The notes beneath the pieces were generated by a model. That model was not told where the DNA came from. It saw only the letters and a list, made by a program, of their open reading frames with translations, and searched no databases. From Fidelibacterota bacterium (GTDB lineage Bacteria; Fidelibacterota; UBA8477; JABMPR01): 64,000 bases of DNA. Shown in pieces: positions 46,568 through 55,285 of the stretch (position 1 is its first letter; the number at the start of each line of letters is the position of its first letter). Position numbers and translations under genes: made by a program. Where the stretch lies: positions 38,218 through 102,217 of the forward strand of contig JAIPJF010000011.1 in the NCBI GenBank assembly GCA_021734325.1, given 5' to 3'.

Positions 46568-48646
46568 TTATCCAATACCTGCGATGGTTGACAGATCGGC
46601 GTATTTCTCCATGATGATCTGTCTGATCCCGGTGTGTGCTTTCTTCCTGAGGTGGGGATCATCCTGCACCATGGCAAAGGCTTCTTTTCTGGCAAGTTTG
46701 AGGATATCACCATCATACAGAATGTTGGCGATCTTGAGGGCCGGTAGTCCAGACTGCCGGGTTCCGAAGATATCGCCGGCCCCGCGGAGGCGGAGATCCT
46801 CCTCGGCAATTTTGAAACCGTCTGTTGTCTCCACCATGATATTGAGGCGGTCCATGGAATCGGCATTTATATTTCTCTGGAGCAGCACACAGACCCCGCG
46901 ATGTTCGCCACGTCCGATTCGACCTCTGAGCTGGTGTAACTGGGCCAGACCAAAGCGCTCTGCGTTCTCGATCAGCATCACCGTGGCATTGGGGATATCG
47001 ATACCGACCTCGATCACGGTTGTGCTTACCAGGACCTGGATTTCATTTCTGGAAAAGGATTCCATGATCCCGTCCTTTTCATCTCCACTCATCCTCCCGT
47101 GGAGTAATGCCACTTTGTAGTCCTTGAACAGAACGTTCAACTTTTCATAACCCATGGTTGCCGCTTCCAGATCGATCTTTTCCGATTCTTCGATCAGGGG
47201 GTAAACAACAAAGGCCTGTCTGCCTGCTTTCAATTCGTCCTTTATGAAGTCGTATACTTTGGGCAACGCGTGGATATCGACTTTTCGGGTAATAATCTTT
47301 TGTCTACCTTCTGGTAGTTCATCCAGAATGGAGATGGAGAGATCGCCATAAATGGTCATGGAAAGCGTGCGGGGGATGGGTGTGGCTGTCATGACCAGCA
47401 CATCAGCCTCGCCGGCTTTTTCCAGCAACTCACCCCGCTGCAGGACACCAAATCGATGCTGCTCATCAATGACCACCAGTTGCAGATTTTTAAAATGAAC
47501 CTTGCCCTGAATCAGGGCATGGGTACCGACGGCCACATGATAGTAACCCTCTTTCAGGGCTTTACGCAGGTCCCTTTTTTGGGCTACCGTTTGTGAGCCG
47601 GTCATAAGGACCACACGAATGGGGGTCCCTTCAAAAAACTTAATGGCGTTTTTGTAATGCTGTTCTGCCAGGATCTCGGTTGGCGCCATGATCGCTGATT
47701 GGTACCCATTACCAGCTGCAATGGCTGCCGCCAGAAGACTGATAACCGTCTTGCCGGAACCGACATCTCCCTGGAGCAGACGATTCATGGGATGATTGGA
47801 TTTGAGATCGGTCCAGATCTCATTCATGACCCGTTTTTGAGCCTCGGTTAGGGTAAAGGGAAGTTTTGCATACTGGGAGGCCAGGTATTCTCCGTGGGTT
47901 GTGAAGCGATTCGGTTTAACAACCTCGGCCTGGCTGTGTCGCCGGATGGCCAGAAGCAACTGCATGAAAAAGAACTCATTAAACTTCAAGCGCTGCCGGG
48001 CCTGCTTCAGGGCCTCCATATCATCTGGGAAATGAATTTTACGCATGGCCTCGCCAATACCGATGAGCGCATTCTTCTCAAGCATGTTCCGGGGGAAATA
48101 TTCAGGCAGCTTGCTCTCGATCCCATCCATGAGAGGACGCAAAAGTCTTCGAAATCCACGACTGTCCAGACCGGCTGACTGTAAGTTTTGTCCTGAAGGG
48201 TAGAGGGGAACGATCATCCCTGTGTTAATGGGGTTTGTGCCTTCTTCAGACAGAACATCAAAATCCGGATGGACCATTTGAAAACCGCCATAGAAATCAA
48301 CCTTACCGCTGACAGCAACGACATCACCCTTGTTGAAACGTTTCTGAATCCATTTGGCACCATTGAACCAGCGGCATTTTAAAAAGCCCCGTTCATCAGC
48401 CACTACCATTTCGAACCAGGACCGTTTTCGCCCTCGGCGCATCTGGGTGCCCGTGACCTTACCCACCACAGTGGCATTCATATCTTTGCGTAGATCGGTG
48501 GTAAAGGTGACTGTAGAACGATCCAGATAGCGGCGCGGAAAATGCTCCAGTAGATCCGCCATTGTGTGAATACCGATCTCGGCCAACGCGTCTGTTTTAC
48601 GGGAACCAACGCTTCGCAATGAACTTATTGGTGTGTCAGGCTGCAT
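46568..48646 (-). CDS. recG: ATP-dependent DNA helicase RecG
   Basis: 692 residues. N-terminal wedge/OB domain (residues 1-190), Walker A GDVGSGKT, DEQH box (VVIDEQHRFG), motif TATPIPRTL, and C-terminal helicase plus the RecG TRG-like region (RGRIGRGEHRG). Remodels stalled replication forks and Holliday junctions. Normal length for the family. The 76-nt gap to the SOUL gene shows no terminator. Confidence 0.97.
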   Translation of the reverse strand: MQPDTPISSLRSVGSRKTDALAEIGIHTMADLLEHFPRRYLDRSTVTFTTDLRKDMNATVVGKVTGTQMRRGRKRSWFEMVVADERGFLKCRWFNGAKWIQKRFNKGDVVAVSGKVDFYGGFQMVHPDFDVLSEEGTNPINTGMIVPLYPSGQNLQSAGLDSRGFRRLLRPLMDGIESKLPEYFPRNMLEKNALIGIGEAMRKIHFPDDMEALKQARQRLKFNEFFFMQLLLAIRRHSQAEVVKPNRFTTHGEYLASQYAKLPFTLTEAQKRVMNEIWTDLKSNHPMNRLLQGDVGSGKTVISLLAAAIAAGNGYQSAIMAPTEILAEQHYKNAIKFFEGTPIRVVLMTGSQTVAQKRDLRKALKEGYYHVAVGTHALIQGKVHFKNLQLVVIDEQHRFGVLQRGELLEKAGEADVLVMTATPIPRTLSMTIYGDLSISILDELPEGRQKIITRKVDIHALPKVYDFIKDELKAGRQAFVVYPLIEESEKIDLEAATMGYEKLNVLFKDYKVALLHGRMSGDEKDGIMESFSRNEIQVLVSTTVIEVGIDIPNATVMLIENAERFGLAQLHQLRGRIGRGEHRGVCVLLQRNINADSMDRLNIMVETTDGFKIAEEDLRLRGAGDIFGTRQSGLPALKIANILYDGDILKLARKEAFAMVQDDPHLRKKAHTGIRQIIMEKYADLSTIAGIG

Positions 48647-48722
48647 GTAAAATCAATTTAATGTACAGGGAGATATTGGAAACTTGAAAATGGCAGCGGA
48701 TACCTCATTACGGTGAGCGGTT

Positions 48723-49355
48723 TTATTCTTCAGAGCCTTCTGAAACCTTAGCGCGATCGGCAGTTTCAGCAGACGGGACCATTTTCCTGACTGGATAACG
48801 AATGATGGTATAATACTTTTCCGGATTGCCCTTTGAGAACATACCCGGCCCCTTTAAATATTCCTCTTCATGCAATCCGGCTATCTCGTACCCGCTCTCT
48901 GTAATGAACTGATGCAGCTTTGCCACCGTTGGACCTTCACTGGCATAGGAGCCGATATGGAGGATCTCCGCTACATCGCCATACTCCCAGGTTTCCAATT
49001 TCAAACCGGGGTGTTCTTCCAGAGCCTGGGCAGGTATTTCTGTGACAGAGTCACTTACTGGCATTCCATAGATTCCGACCCATTCACTTTTTGGTGTATC
49101 CGCCCCTTTTGGCCAGCGCGCGATGGGGGCAGCCATATCCATATCATGGGCTCGTTTTAATTTAAAGAAGGTAGAAAAGAGGGCACCAAAGGCTTCTCCC
49201 ACGGTCTCATTTGGGTCACCGGCGGCTTCATAGACCAGCATGGTCTGGGCTGGTTTTGCACTGATCTGGGGATCAAGTAAATAGTCATACTCCTGAAACT
49301 TGTTGCTGCAGCCAACCAACAGAACCAGGACAATAAGCATTCCTTTTGTCTTCAT
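48723..49355 (-). CDS. SOUL haem-binding family lipoprotein
   Basis: 210 residues: signal peptide with lipobox LVGCS (Cys about residue 16) and a SOUL/GyrI-like domain (about 40-200; the YGMPVSDSVTEIPAQALEE stretch and IRYPVRK near the end). SOUL proteins bind haem or other small molecules. The ATG at 49355 is chosen because GAGGAG sits seven bases upstream; an upstream TTG overlaps that site. It lies 20 nt after the DUF2461 gene. Confidence 0.8.
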   Translation of the reverse strand: MKTKGMLIVLVLLVGCSNKFQEYDYLLDPQISAKPAQTMLVYEAAGDPNETVGEAFGALFSTFFKLKRAHDMDMAAPIARWPKGADTPKSEWVGIYGMPVSDSVTEIPAQALEEHPGLKLETWEYGDVAEILHIGSYASEGPTVAKLHQFITESGYEIAGLHEEEYLKGPGMFSKGNPEKYYTIIRYPVRKMVPSAETADRAKVSEGSEE

Positions 49356-49375
49356 ATGACTTCTCCTCAATAAAA

Positions 49376-50053
49376 TTATCTATCCCGGGGATTGACTCTC
49401 GACAGGGCCTCATTTAAAAACTGGTTAAGGGGATATTGGACCTTGAATACTTTCAGCACTTTCTCATGAATATCCCCTGAATGCCAGAAGGCGTCATCAA
49501 CGGCTTGGGTGACTGTAAAGTGTTTATTGCGGATCAGATCAATATCCGGCCAGTCCTTGGGAAAATCCCTGGGAGCCGATTTCAATTTCTCTCCATAGAT
49601 CTCAGGAAAGACCTGCTTGAATGCTGGTTTACTGATGATTTTTTTATAGGTCTCCGAGTGTTCATATATTTCTGTCCGGATCGCTTTCAAATAGGCTCCC
49701 TGTGGCATATAGGAGCCACCGCCAATAAATGAATTCCCCGGCTGAAGGTGAATATAATATCCTGCATAGGGACTTTTTCTTCCACCCCTGGCCATAAAGG
49801 CGCCAAAATTGGTCTTAAAGGGAGATTTATCCTTGGCAAAACGAACATCCCGAAAGAGTCTGAAAACACATTCCCTGGCATGAAAAATATCCAGATCCGG
49901 GTCAATCTCCTTGAGGCGGGGAATCAGGATATTGATGTAGGTTTCGAATTCCGCTTTGGCTTCCTGATAGAGCGCTTTGTTCGCCTGAAACCATTCCCGG
50001 TTATTGTTTTTATTGAGCTGGGCCAGAAAGTCCAGGGATGCAACTAAATTCAT
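49376..50053 (-). CDS. DUF2461 (TIGR02453) domain protein
   Basis: 225 residues, soluble. The stretch NREWFQANKALYQEAKAEFE, then FRLFRDVRFAKDKSPFKTNFGAF, and GGSYMPQGAYLKAIR match the DUF2461 family, of unknown function and wide distribution. One nucleotide after the NYN gene. Confidence 0.9.
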   Translation of the reverse strand: MNLVASLDFLAQLNKNNNREWFQANKALYQEAKAEFETYINILIPRLKEIDPDLDIFHARECVFRLFRDVRFAKDKSPFKTNFGAFMARGGRKSPYAGYYIHLQPGNSFIGGGSYMPQGAYLKAIRTEIYEHSETYKKIISKPAFKQVFPEIYGEKLKSAPRDFPKDWPDIDLIRNKHFTVTQAVDDAFWHSGDIHEKVLKVFKVQYPLNQFLNEALSRVNPRDR

Positions 50054-50054
50054 C

Positions 50055-50810
50055 TTATTTCCTTTTTCTGTTTGTCGCTTTATTCTTTACATAGATCAGT
50101 TTGAATTTTCCCCCGGGACTTTCCCGTTGATCAACTTCAAAGCGGTCAATGGATCGGATCAGCGGCGTCAGCTTTAAAAACCCATAGTTCCTGGCATCAA
50201 AATTAGGCTGTTTCTTTTGTAATAGATTCCCCACATCACCAAGAAAGGCCCAGCCATCATCGTCCTCCAGATCTGAAATGGTGCTGGCGATAAGCTTGAT
50301 GACAGCCGGTGTGATCTTGTCCACATTGGGCGTCTGTTCAGCCTGGCTGCTGGTAGTCTCTGCTTCACCGCCAGATCCCTGGCCCTTCAGGATTTCAAGA
50401 TAAATAAATTTGTCACAGGCGACGATAAAGGGGTTGGGCGTTTTCTTTTCACCAATCCCAAAGACCTTCATACCAGCCTCCCTCAGGCGGGTGGCCAAGC
50501 GGGTAAAATCGCTGTCGCTGGAAACCAGACAGAATCCATTGACCTTTTCAGAATATAGAATGTCCATGGCATCGATGATCATGGCGGAGTCGGTGGCATT
50601 CTTACCACTGGTGTATCCATACTGCTGAATAGGCGTAATGGCGTTCTCCAGAAGCAGATTTTTCCATTTTGAGAGATTGGGTTTGGTCCAGTCTCCATAA
50701 ATCCTTTTGATAGTCGGATTGCCATACTTGGCGATCTCTTCCATCATTTCCTTCACCTTTGCAGAAGGTATGTTGTCTCCATCAATCAATACTGCCAGAT
50801 TTAAATCCAT
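50055..50810 (-). CDS. NYN-domain RNase-like protein with OST-HTH/LOTUS domain
   Basis: 251 residues. N-terminal NYN (PIN-like) nuclease fold with acidic residues in VLIDGDN, DSAMIIDAMDI and LVSSDSDF (about residues 7-115). A linker rich in Ser/Thr follows, then an OST-HTH/LOTUS domain (about 165-245). Resembles LabA/Limkain b1-type proteins thought to process RNA. Next to the DUF2461 gene. Confidence 0.88.
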   Translation of the reverse strand: MDLNLAVLIDGDNIPSAKVKEMMEEIAKYGNPTIKRIYGDWTKPNLSKWKNLLLENAITPIQQYGYTSGKNATDSAMIIDAMDILYSEKVNGFCLVSSDSDFTRLATRLREAGMKVFGIGEKKTPNPFIVACDKFIYLEILKGQGSGGEAETTSSQAEQTPNVDKITPAVIKLIASTISDLEDDDGWAFLGDVGNLLQKKQPNFDARNYGFLKLTPLIRSIDRFEVDQRESPGGKFKLIYVKNKATNRKRK

Positions 50811-50885
50811 ATGCCCATTCCTTCTGTTATGTTTTTAATGCTTCTAATATAAGACAAGATATCTCACATCTCACATTCACCACCA

Positions 50886-51647
50886 TTAAAACCTCAGGGA
50901 TAAACAGCTAATACCCCCGTCGAGTTTTTCAAACTCAGAGACGTCTACCTCTATCACTTCATAACCTGCCTGCTTTAGGAGCTCGCATGATTGTGGATGG
51001 CCGGCAGGGAGGATCACTCTGTCATTTATCCACACACAATTGGCGGCATAGCTTTCACTCCCGGGAATTACAATCTTAGTGAAACCTTCAAACTCCTGCT
51101 TGCTTACAAATTCACCACACACAGCCAGTGTATTGTTTTCCAGGTAGGCAGCGCCCGTTTTCAAATGGAGTACATTATTTAGTTCAATCGTGGATCCGCT
51201 TAGTTCGTATTTTTCCAAAATCGCGATCAGCTGGCGAGCTCCCTTCTGATTGGTTCGCCCTGACAGACCGATATAAAAGTGTCTGCCCACCATCATGACA
51301 TCACCAGCATCCATGGTTCCAGGGGCTTCAATTTTCTCAATATCTGTGTAGAAGGTCTGGATCACCTTCTGTATTGCAAGGGTCTCTCCTTTACGTGATT
51401 CAGCTCCCGGATTGGTAATAATGGCACAATCTGGGGTGAGCAAGGCCACGTCCTCGACAAAAGTTGAGTCTGGAAACTGCTCATCTGCTGCCAATGTCTT
51501 AACTTCAAGGCCACACTGGACAAGGGCTTTCACATATTCTGCATGTTGAATCAGCGCCCTGGCATAGTCAGGTTTTCCCAGACTGGCTGATGTAAGACCT
51601 TTGACCATGCTTTTTGAAGGTTTTCTTACGATTGCTTTTGAAAACAT
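50886..51647 (-). CDS. Dimethylarginine dimethylaminohydrolase-type amidinohydrolase
   Basis: 253 residues of the pentein superfamily. Catalytic Cys in GGISCLS (C248), and typical blocks FPDSTFVEDVALL, MDAGDVMMVGRHFYIG, HLKTGAAYLENNTLAVCG, NCVWINDRVILPAGHP. Probably hydrolyses methylated arginine to citrulline and amine. RBS GGAG ahead of the ATG. Divergent from the FAH gene. Confidence 0.9.
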   Translation of the reverse strand: MFSKAIVRKPSKSMVKGLTSASLGKPDYARALIQHAEYVKALVQCGLEVKTLAADEQFPDSTFVEDVALLTPDCAIITNPGAESRKGETLAIQKVIQTFYTDIEKIEAPGTMDAGDVMMVGRHFYIGLSGRTNQKGARQLIAILEKYELSGSTIELNNVLHLKTGAAYLENNTLAVCGEFVSKQEFEGFTKIVIPGSESYAANCVWINDRVILPAGHPQSCELLKQAGYEVIEVDVSEFEKLDGGISCLSLRF

Positions 51648-51826
51648 GAGCGCTCCTCTCTGTCCTGCGTGTTATAATCTAAGGCGTTGCAGACAATTGA
51701 ACATCACTTCCGCCCACTTTTTGATCCAGTGTAGTAATACATGGAGTTGGAAACTCAAAACAAATTTTCTTTTAGACCTGAGCTAAATATTGCATCTTTA
51801 AGCTCCATTCAAAATAGGATATCTTT

Positions 51827-52684
51827 ATGAAACTACTCTCGTACGGCCTGGATTATCGCATGGAACCCCGTTTGGCCTTCTCGCTGAGAGGACATGCCGT
51901 TGATGTGATGCGGGCATCCCTCTGGATGAAGGATGAGCGCAATGCGATAGATTTTCTCAACCTTGCCTCCTCCATGAAGCTAGCCCTTGAGGATTGGGAA
52001 CGTTCTTTCAAACTCCTCAAGGAGCTTGAGGCTGCCTTTCTTAATCTTCAATTTGAGGAGCTGAGTATTTTCGGGCGCCCTGTATCCATGCTGGAGACAG
52101 ACGTTGTCTTTTTTGCCCCCGTTCCTGATCCACCCAGCATGCGTTACTTTCGCTCCGATGATCCCGAAAACCAGGGAGCTTTTTTCTTTGGGAACACCCA
52201 AACCCTTCTGGGACATCAGCAAACACTGACCCAGACCGGGCTCCAGGCCCAGGGAGAGATGGCTGCCATCCTCGGAGGCAAAAAAGGGGAGAAACATGTC
52301 TCGGTGGCAGGTTATTGTGTCCTGAATAACTGGTTTGATCCGACAGGGTCGGGCGGTCATGGCTTGACTTATGGTCGCGCCAGCAGTCTCGGTCCCTATC
52401 TGGTCACAGCTGACGAGTTGGAGGCTCACAAACTTGGAGGTGGATTCAATCTGGATCTCCAGATGAGAGTAAACGGTGAACGCATGATCGAGGGTCGTTT
52501 CAAGGACATGCATATCAGTTTTGACGAGATGATCAAACAGGCAGAGCCAACAGGCGTCCTGGCCGGTGATATTTTTTGCTCCGGACCTCCCGGTACCCAC
52601 GGTAAGGAAGGACTAGCTGTTTCCGGCGATCGCATCGAGGTTGAGATTCAGGCCCTGGGAACGCTTGTATCAGAGGTTCAGTAA
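51827..52684 (+). CDS. Fumarylacetoacetate hydrolase-family protein
   Basis: 285 residues. FAH core with RASSLGPYLVTADELE, GERMIEGRFKDMHIS and GDIFCSGPPGTHGKEG near the end. Members cleave beta-keto or 2-hydroxyhepta-dienoate type acids. The exact substrate is unknown. Starts at the ATG at 51827 without a strong RBS. Confidence 0.83.
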   Translation: MKLLSYGLDYRMEPRLAFSLRGHAVDVMRASLWMKDERNAIDFLNLASSMKLALEDWERSFKLLKELEAAFLNLQFEELSIFGRPVSMLETDVVFFAPVPDPPSMRYFRSDDPENQGAFFFGNTQTLLGHQQTLTQTGLQAQGEMAAILGGKKGEKHVSVAGYCVLNNWFDPTGSGGHGLTYGRASSLGPYLVTADELEAHKLGGGFNLDLQMRVNGERMIEGRFKDMHISFDEMIKQAEPTGVLAGDIFCSGPPGTHGKEGLAVSGDRIEVEIQALGTLVSEVQ

Positions 52685-52779
52685 GCCAATGCGGGATTGT
52701 CATTGAGGGTCAATCAGAGATTTTTCACGTTGTTTCACTTGTTCAGAATGATACTTAAGGATAAACACAGGCCGGCTAA

Positions 52780-53214
52780 ATGACGGATATTCAAAGAATA
52801 TTGGACACTACGATAAACATACCTGAAAACGAAATCGAGCTGAAGGCCATCCGCTCAGGGGGGCCTGGGGGTCAGCACGTAAACAAGGTTGCCACGGCGA
52901 TTCAACTACGTTTCGACAGTCAGAACTCCAGCCTTCCTTCTGAAATCAAGGAACGACTACTCAAACTGAATGACCGGCGAATATCAAAAGATGGGATCAT
53001 CACCATCACGGCCAGACAGTTTCGTAACCAGGAGGGTAATCGCCTTGCCGCCCTAGCGCGACTGGACAAGATCATCCAGAAGGCACTTGTGCAACCCAAA
53101 AAGAGGAAAATAACCCGGCCGACAAGAACCTCGGTTGCCAAACGGCTTCAGATAAAAACCGAACGCAGCGAAAAGAAAAAATTACGGGGGAGGATCAGTC
53201 CGGATGAGGAATAA
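52780..53214 (+). CDS. arfB: ArfB-type peptidyl-tRNA hydrolase
   Basis: 144 residues with the release-factor GGQ: GGPGGQ at 27-32. A basic C-terminal tail (residues 108-144, many Lys/Arg) enters the empty mRNA channel of stalled ribosomes in this family. It rescues non-stop complexes. Six nt before the acetoacetyl-CoA synthetase gene, so co-transcribed. Confidence 0.93.
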   Translation: MTDIQRILDTTINIPENEIELKAIRSGGPGGQHVNKVATAIQLRFDSQNSSLPSEIKERLLKLNDRRISKDGIITITARQFRNQEGNRLAALARLDKIIQKALVQPKKRKITRPTRTSVAKRLQIKTERSEKKKLRGRISPDEE

Positions 53215-53220
53215 GAGACG

Positions 53221-55167
53221 ATGACAGCCAGGATTTTATGGACACCAGATGATAAAAGGGTTCAACAGACACAAATGGACCAGTTTCGTCAACACGTAAA
53301 CAAAAAATACAAGTTAGTGCTGTCAGATTATACGGAGCTCTATCAGTGGTCCATTGATCATGCTGAACAATTCTGGTCCGAGATGTGGCAGTTCGGCAAG
53401 ATTATTTATCACTATGAGTTTGAGCAAGTAGTGGATGACCTGGGAAAAATGCCAGGTGCCAAGTGGTTTCAGGGTGCCACCCTGAACTATGCCGAAAACC
53501 TGCTCCGCTATCGTGATGAACAGATAGCCATATATTTCCGCGGGGAAGACCAGGTTCAAAGACAACTGAGCTATGGAGAACTTTATCAGCAGGTTACCCA
53601 AACGGCTCAGGCACTGAAAGATCTGGGTGTTAAGAAGGGGGATCGTCTGGCCGGATTCATCCCCAACCTGCCTGAAACCATCATTGTCATGCTGGCCGCT
53701 GCCAGTCTGGGCGCCATCTGGTCCTCTTCTTCACCGGATTTTGGGATCAAAGGGGTTCTGGATCGTTTCAGGCAAATCGAACCCAAGGTGATTTTTGCTG
53801 CTAATGGGTATTTTTACGGGGGTAAACGCTTTGATTCCCTGGGCAAACTCTCTGAAATACTGAGCAAATTACCTTCTGTGGAAAAAGTGGTCATTATTCC
53901 CTATACCGAAACCCCGGCCACTTTAGCCCTCCCCAACAGTGTGTTCTGGGATGATTTCATCGCCAATACGGCTAGGGAGATCGATTTCACCCCCTTGCCT
54001 TTTGACCATCCGCTCTACATCATGTATTCATCCGGCACCACCGGGCTGCCCAAGTCCATTGTTCATTCTGCCGGCGGGACATTGATCCAGCATCTAAAGG
54101 AATTGATGCTCCATTGTGATTTGAGACGCAGAGACACTATTTTTTATTTTACCACCTGTGGCTGGATGATGTGGAATTGGCTTGTAAGTAGTCTATCTGT
54201 GGGGGCAAGTATCGTTTTATACGATGGTAATCCCTTTTATCCGGGACCTGATGCTCTCTGGAAGATGGCTGACGATCTGGATATTTCCGTCTTTGGCACC
54301 AGCGCCAAGTATCTGGATGCCCTGGAAGCCGCAGGGGGCAAGCCAGGGGAGACATTCAAGCTGGACGCCTTGAGAGCCATTCTATCCACCGGCTCTCCGC
54401 TTTCGGAAACCAGCTTTGATTACGTATATCGGGATATCAAGAAGGACCTGCTCCTGGCTTCGATCTCAGGTGGCACCGATATTATTTCCTGCTTCGCCCT
54501 GGGCAATCCGACCCTGCCAGTCTATCGGGGCGAACTTCAATGCCGAGGGCTTGGAATGAAGGTGGAAGCCTTTGATGAAGCCGGACAGGCAGTTCTTAAT
54601 AAGAGTGGCGAACTGGTCTGCTGTCAGGCTTTTCCATCCATGCCGGTCTATTTCTGGAATGATCCCCAGGGACAAAAATATCATGATGCCTACTTTTCAG
54701 ACTATCCAAACATCTGGCGTCATGGAGATTATATCGAAATCAATGAACATGGCGGTGTCCGTATCTATGGCCGCTCTGATGCCACCCTGAACCCCGGCGG
54801 CGTCCGTATCGGGACTGCCGAGATCTATGCCGTTGTGGAAAATCATCCTGATGTGCTGGACAGTCTTGTTGTTGGTCAAAGCTGGAAGGATGATGAGCGG
54901 GTGATCCTCTTTGTCAAACTCGTGGATTCCCTGGCTCTCAGCGACACACTTCAGGCTGAACTTCGGACCTTGATCCGTCAGAGCTGCAGCCCACGTCACG
55001 TGCCGGCCCTGATCCTCCAGACCACTGATATTCCATATACCATCAACGGTAAAAAGGTGGAGATCGCTGTCAAGAAGATCATTCAGGGGCGGGAGGTTCA
55101 AAACCGCTCGGCCCTGGCGAATCCGGAAGCTCTGGATCTCTATCAGGACTTGAAGGAATTGCACTGA
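53221..55167 (+). CDS. Acetoacetyl-CoA synthetase (acetoacetate-CoA ligase)
   Basis: 648 residues, ANL adenylation family. AMP-binding motif IMYSSGTTGLPKSIVHS, aromatic motif blocks and C-terminal GRSDATLNPGGVRIGTAEI plus PYTINGKKVEIAVKK (catalytic Lys). Family-typical length and the N-terminal stretch NYAENLL place it in the acetoacetyl-CoA synthetase group. It activates acetoacetate, or a similar keto acid, for carbon or polymer metabolism. Confidence 0.93.
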   Translation: MTARILWTPDDKRVQQTQMDQFRQHVNKKYKLVLSDYTELYQWSIDHAEQFWSEMWQFGKIIYHYEFEQVVDDLGKMPGAKWFQGATLNYAENLLRYRDEQIAIYFRGEDQVQRQLSYGELYQQVTQTAQALKDLGVKKGDRLAGFIPNLPETIIVMLAAASLGAIWSSSSPDFGIKGVLDRFRQIEPKVIFAANGYFYGGKRFDSLGKLSEILSKLPSVEKVVIIPYTETPATLALPNSVFWDDFIANTAREIDFTPLPFDHPLYIMYSSGTTGLPKSIVHSAGGTLIQHLKELMLHCDLRRRDTIFYFTTCGWMMWNWLVSSLSVGASIVLYDGNPFYPGPDALWKMADDLDISVFGTSAKYLDALEAAGGKPGETFKLDALRAILSTGSPLSETSFDYVYRDIKKDLLLASISGGTDIISCFALGNPTLPVYRGELQCRGLGMKVEAFDEAGQAVLNKSGELVCCQAFPSMPVYFWNDPQGQKYHDAYFSDYPNIWRHGDYIEINEHGGVRIYGRSDATLNPGGVRIGTAEIYAVVENHPDVLDSLVVGQSWKDDERVILFVKLVDSLALSDTLQAELRTLIRQSCSPRHVPALILQTTDIPYTINGKKVEIAVKKIIQGREVQNRSALANPEALDLYQDLKELH

Positions 55168-55285
55168 GCCGCCTTTGGTGTCAGTCTTCTGATTCTCGCC
55201 AAAATTTTATTTTCCAGCCCTTGCAATGGCTCATCATTGCACTTAATTAGGAGGGTAAAATTGAATCGGTTTCAGGAAGGGATTC

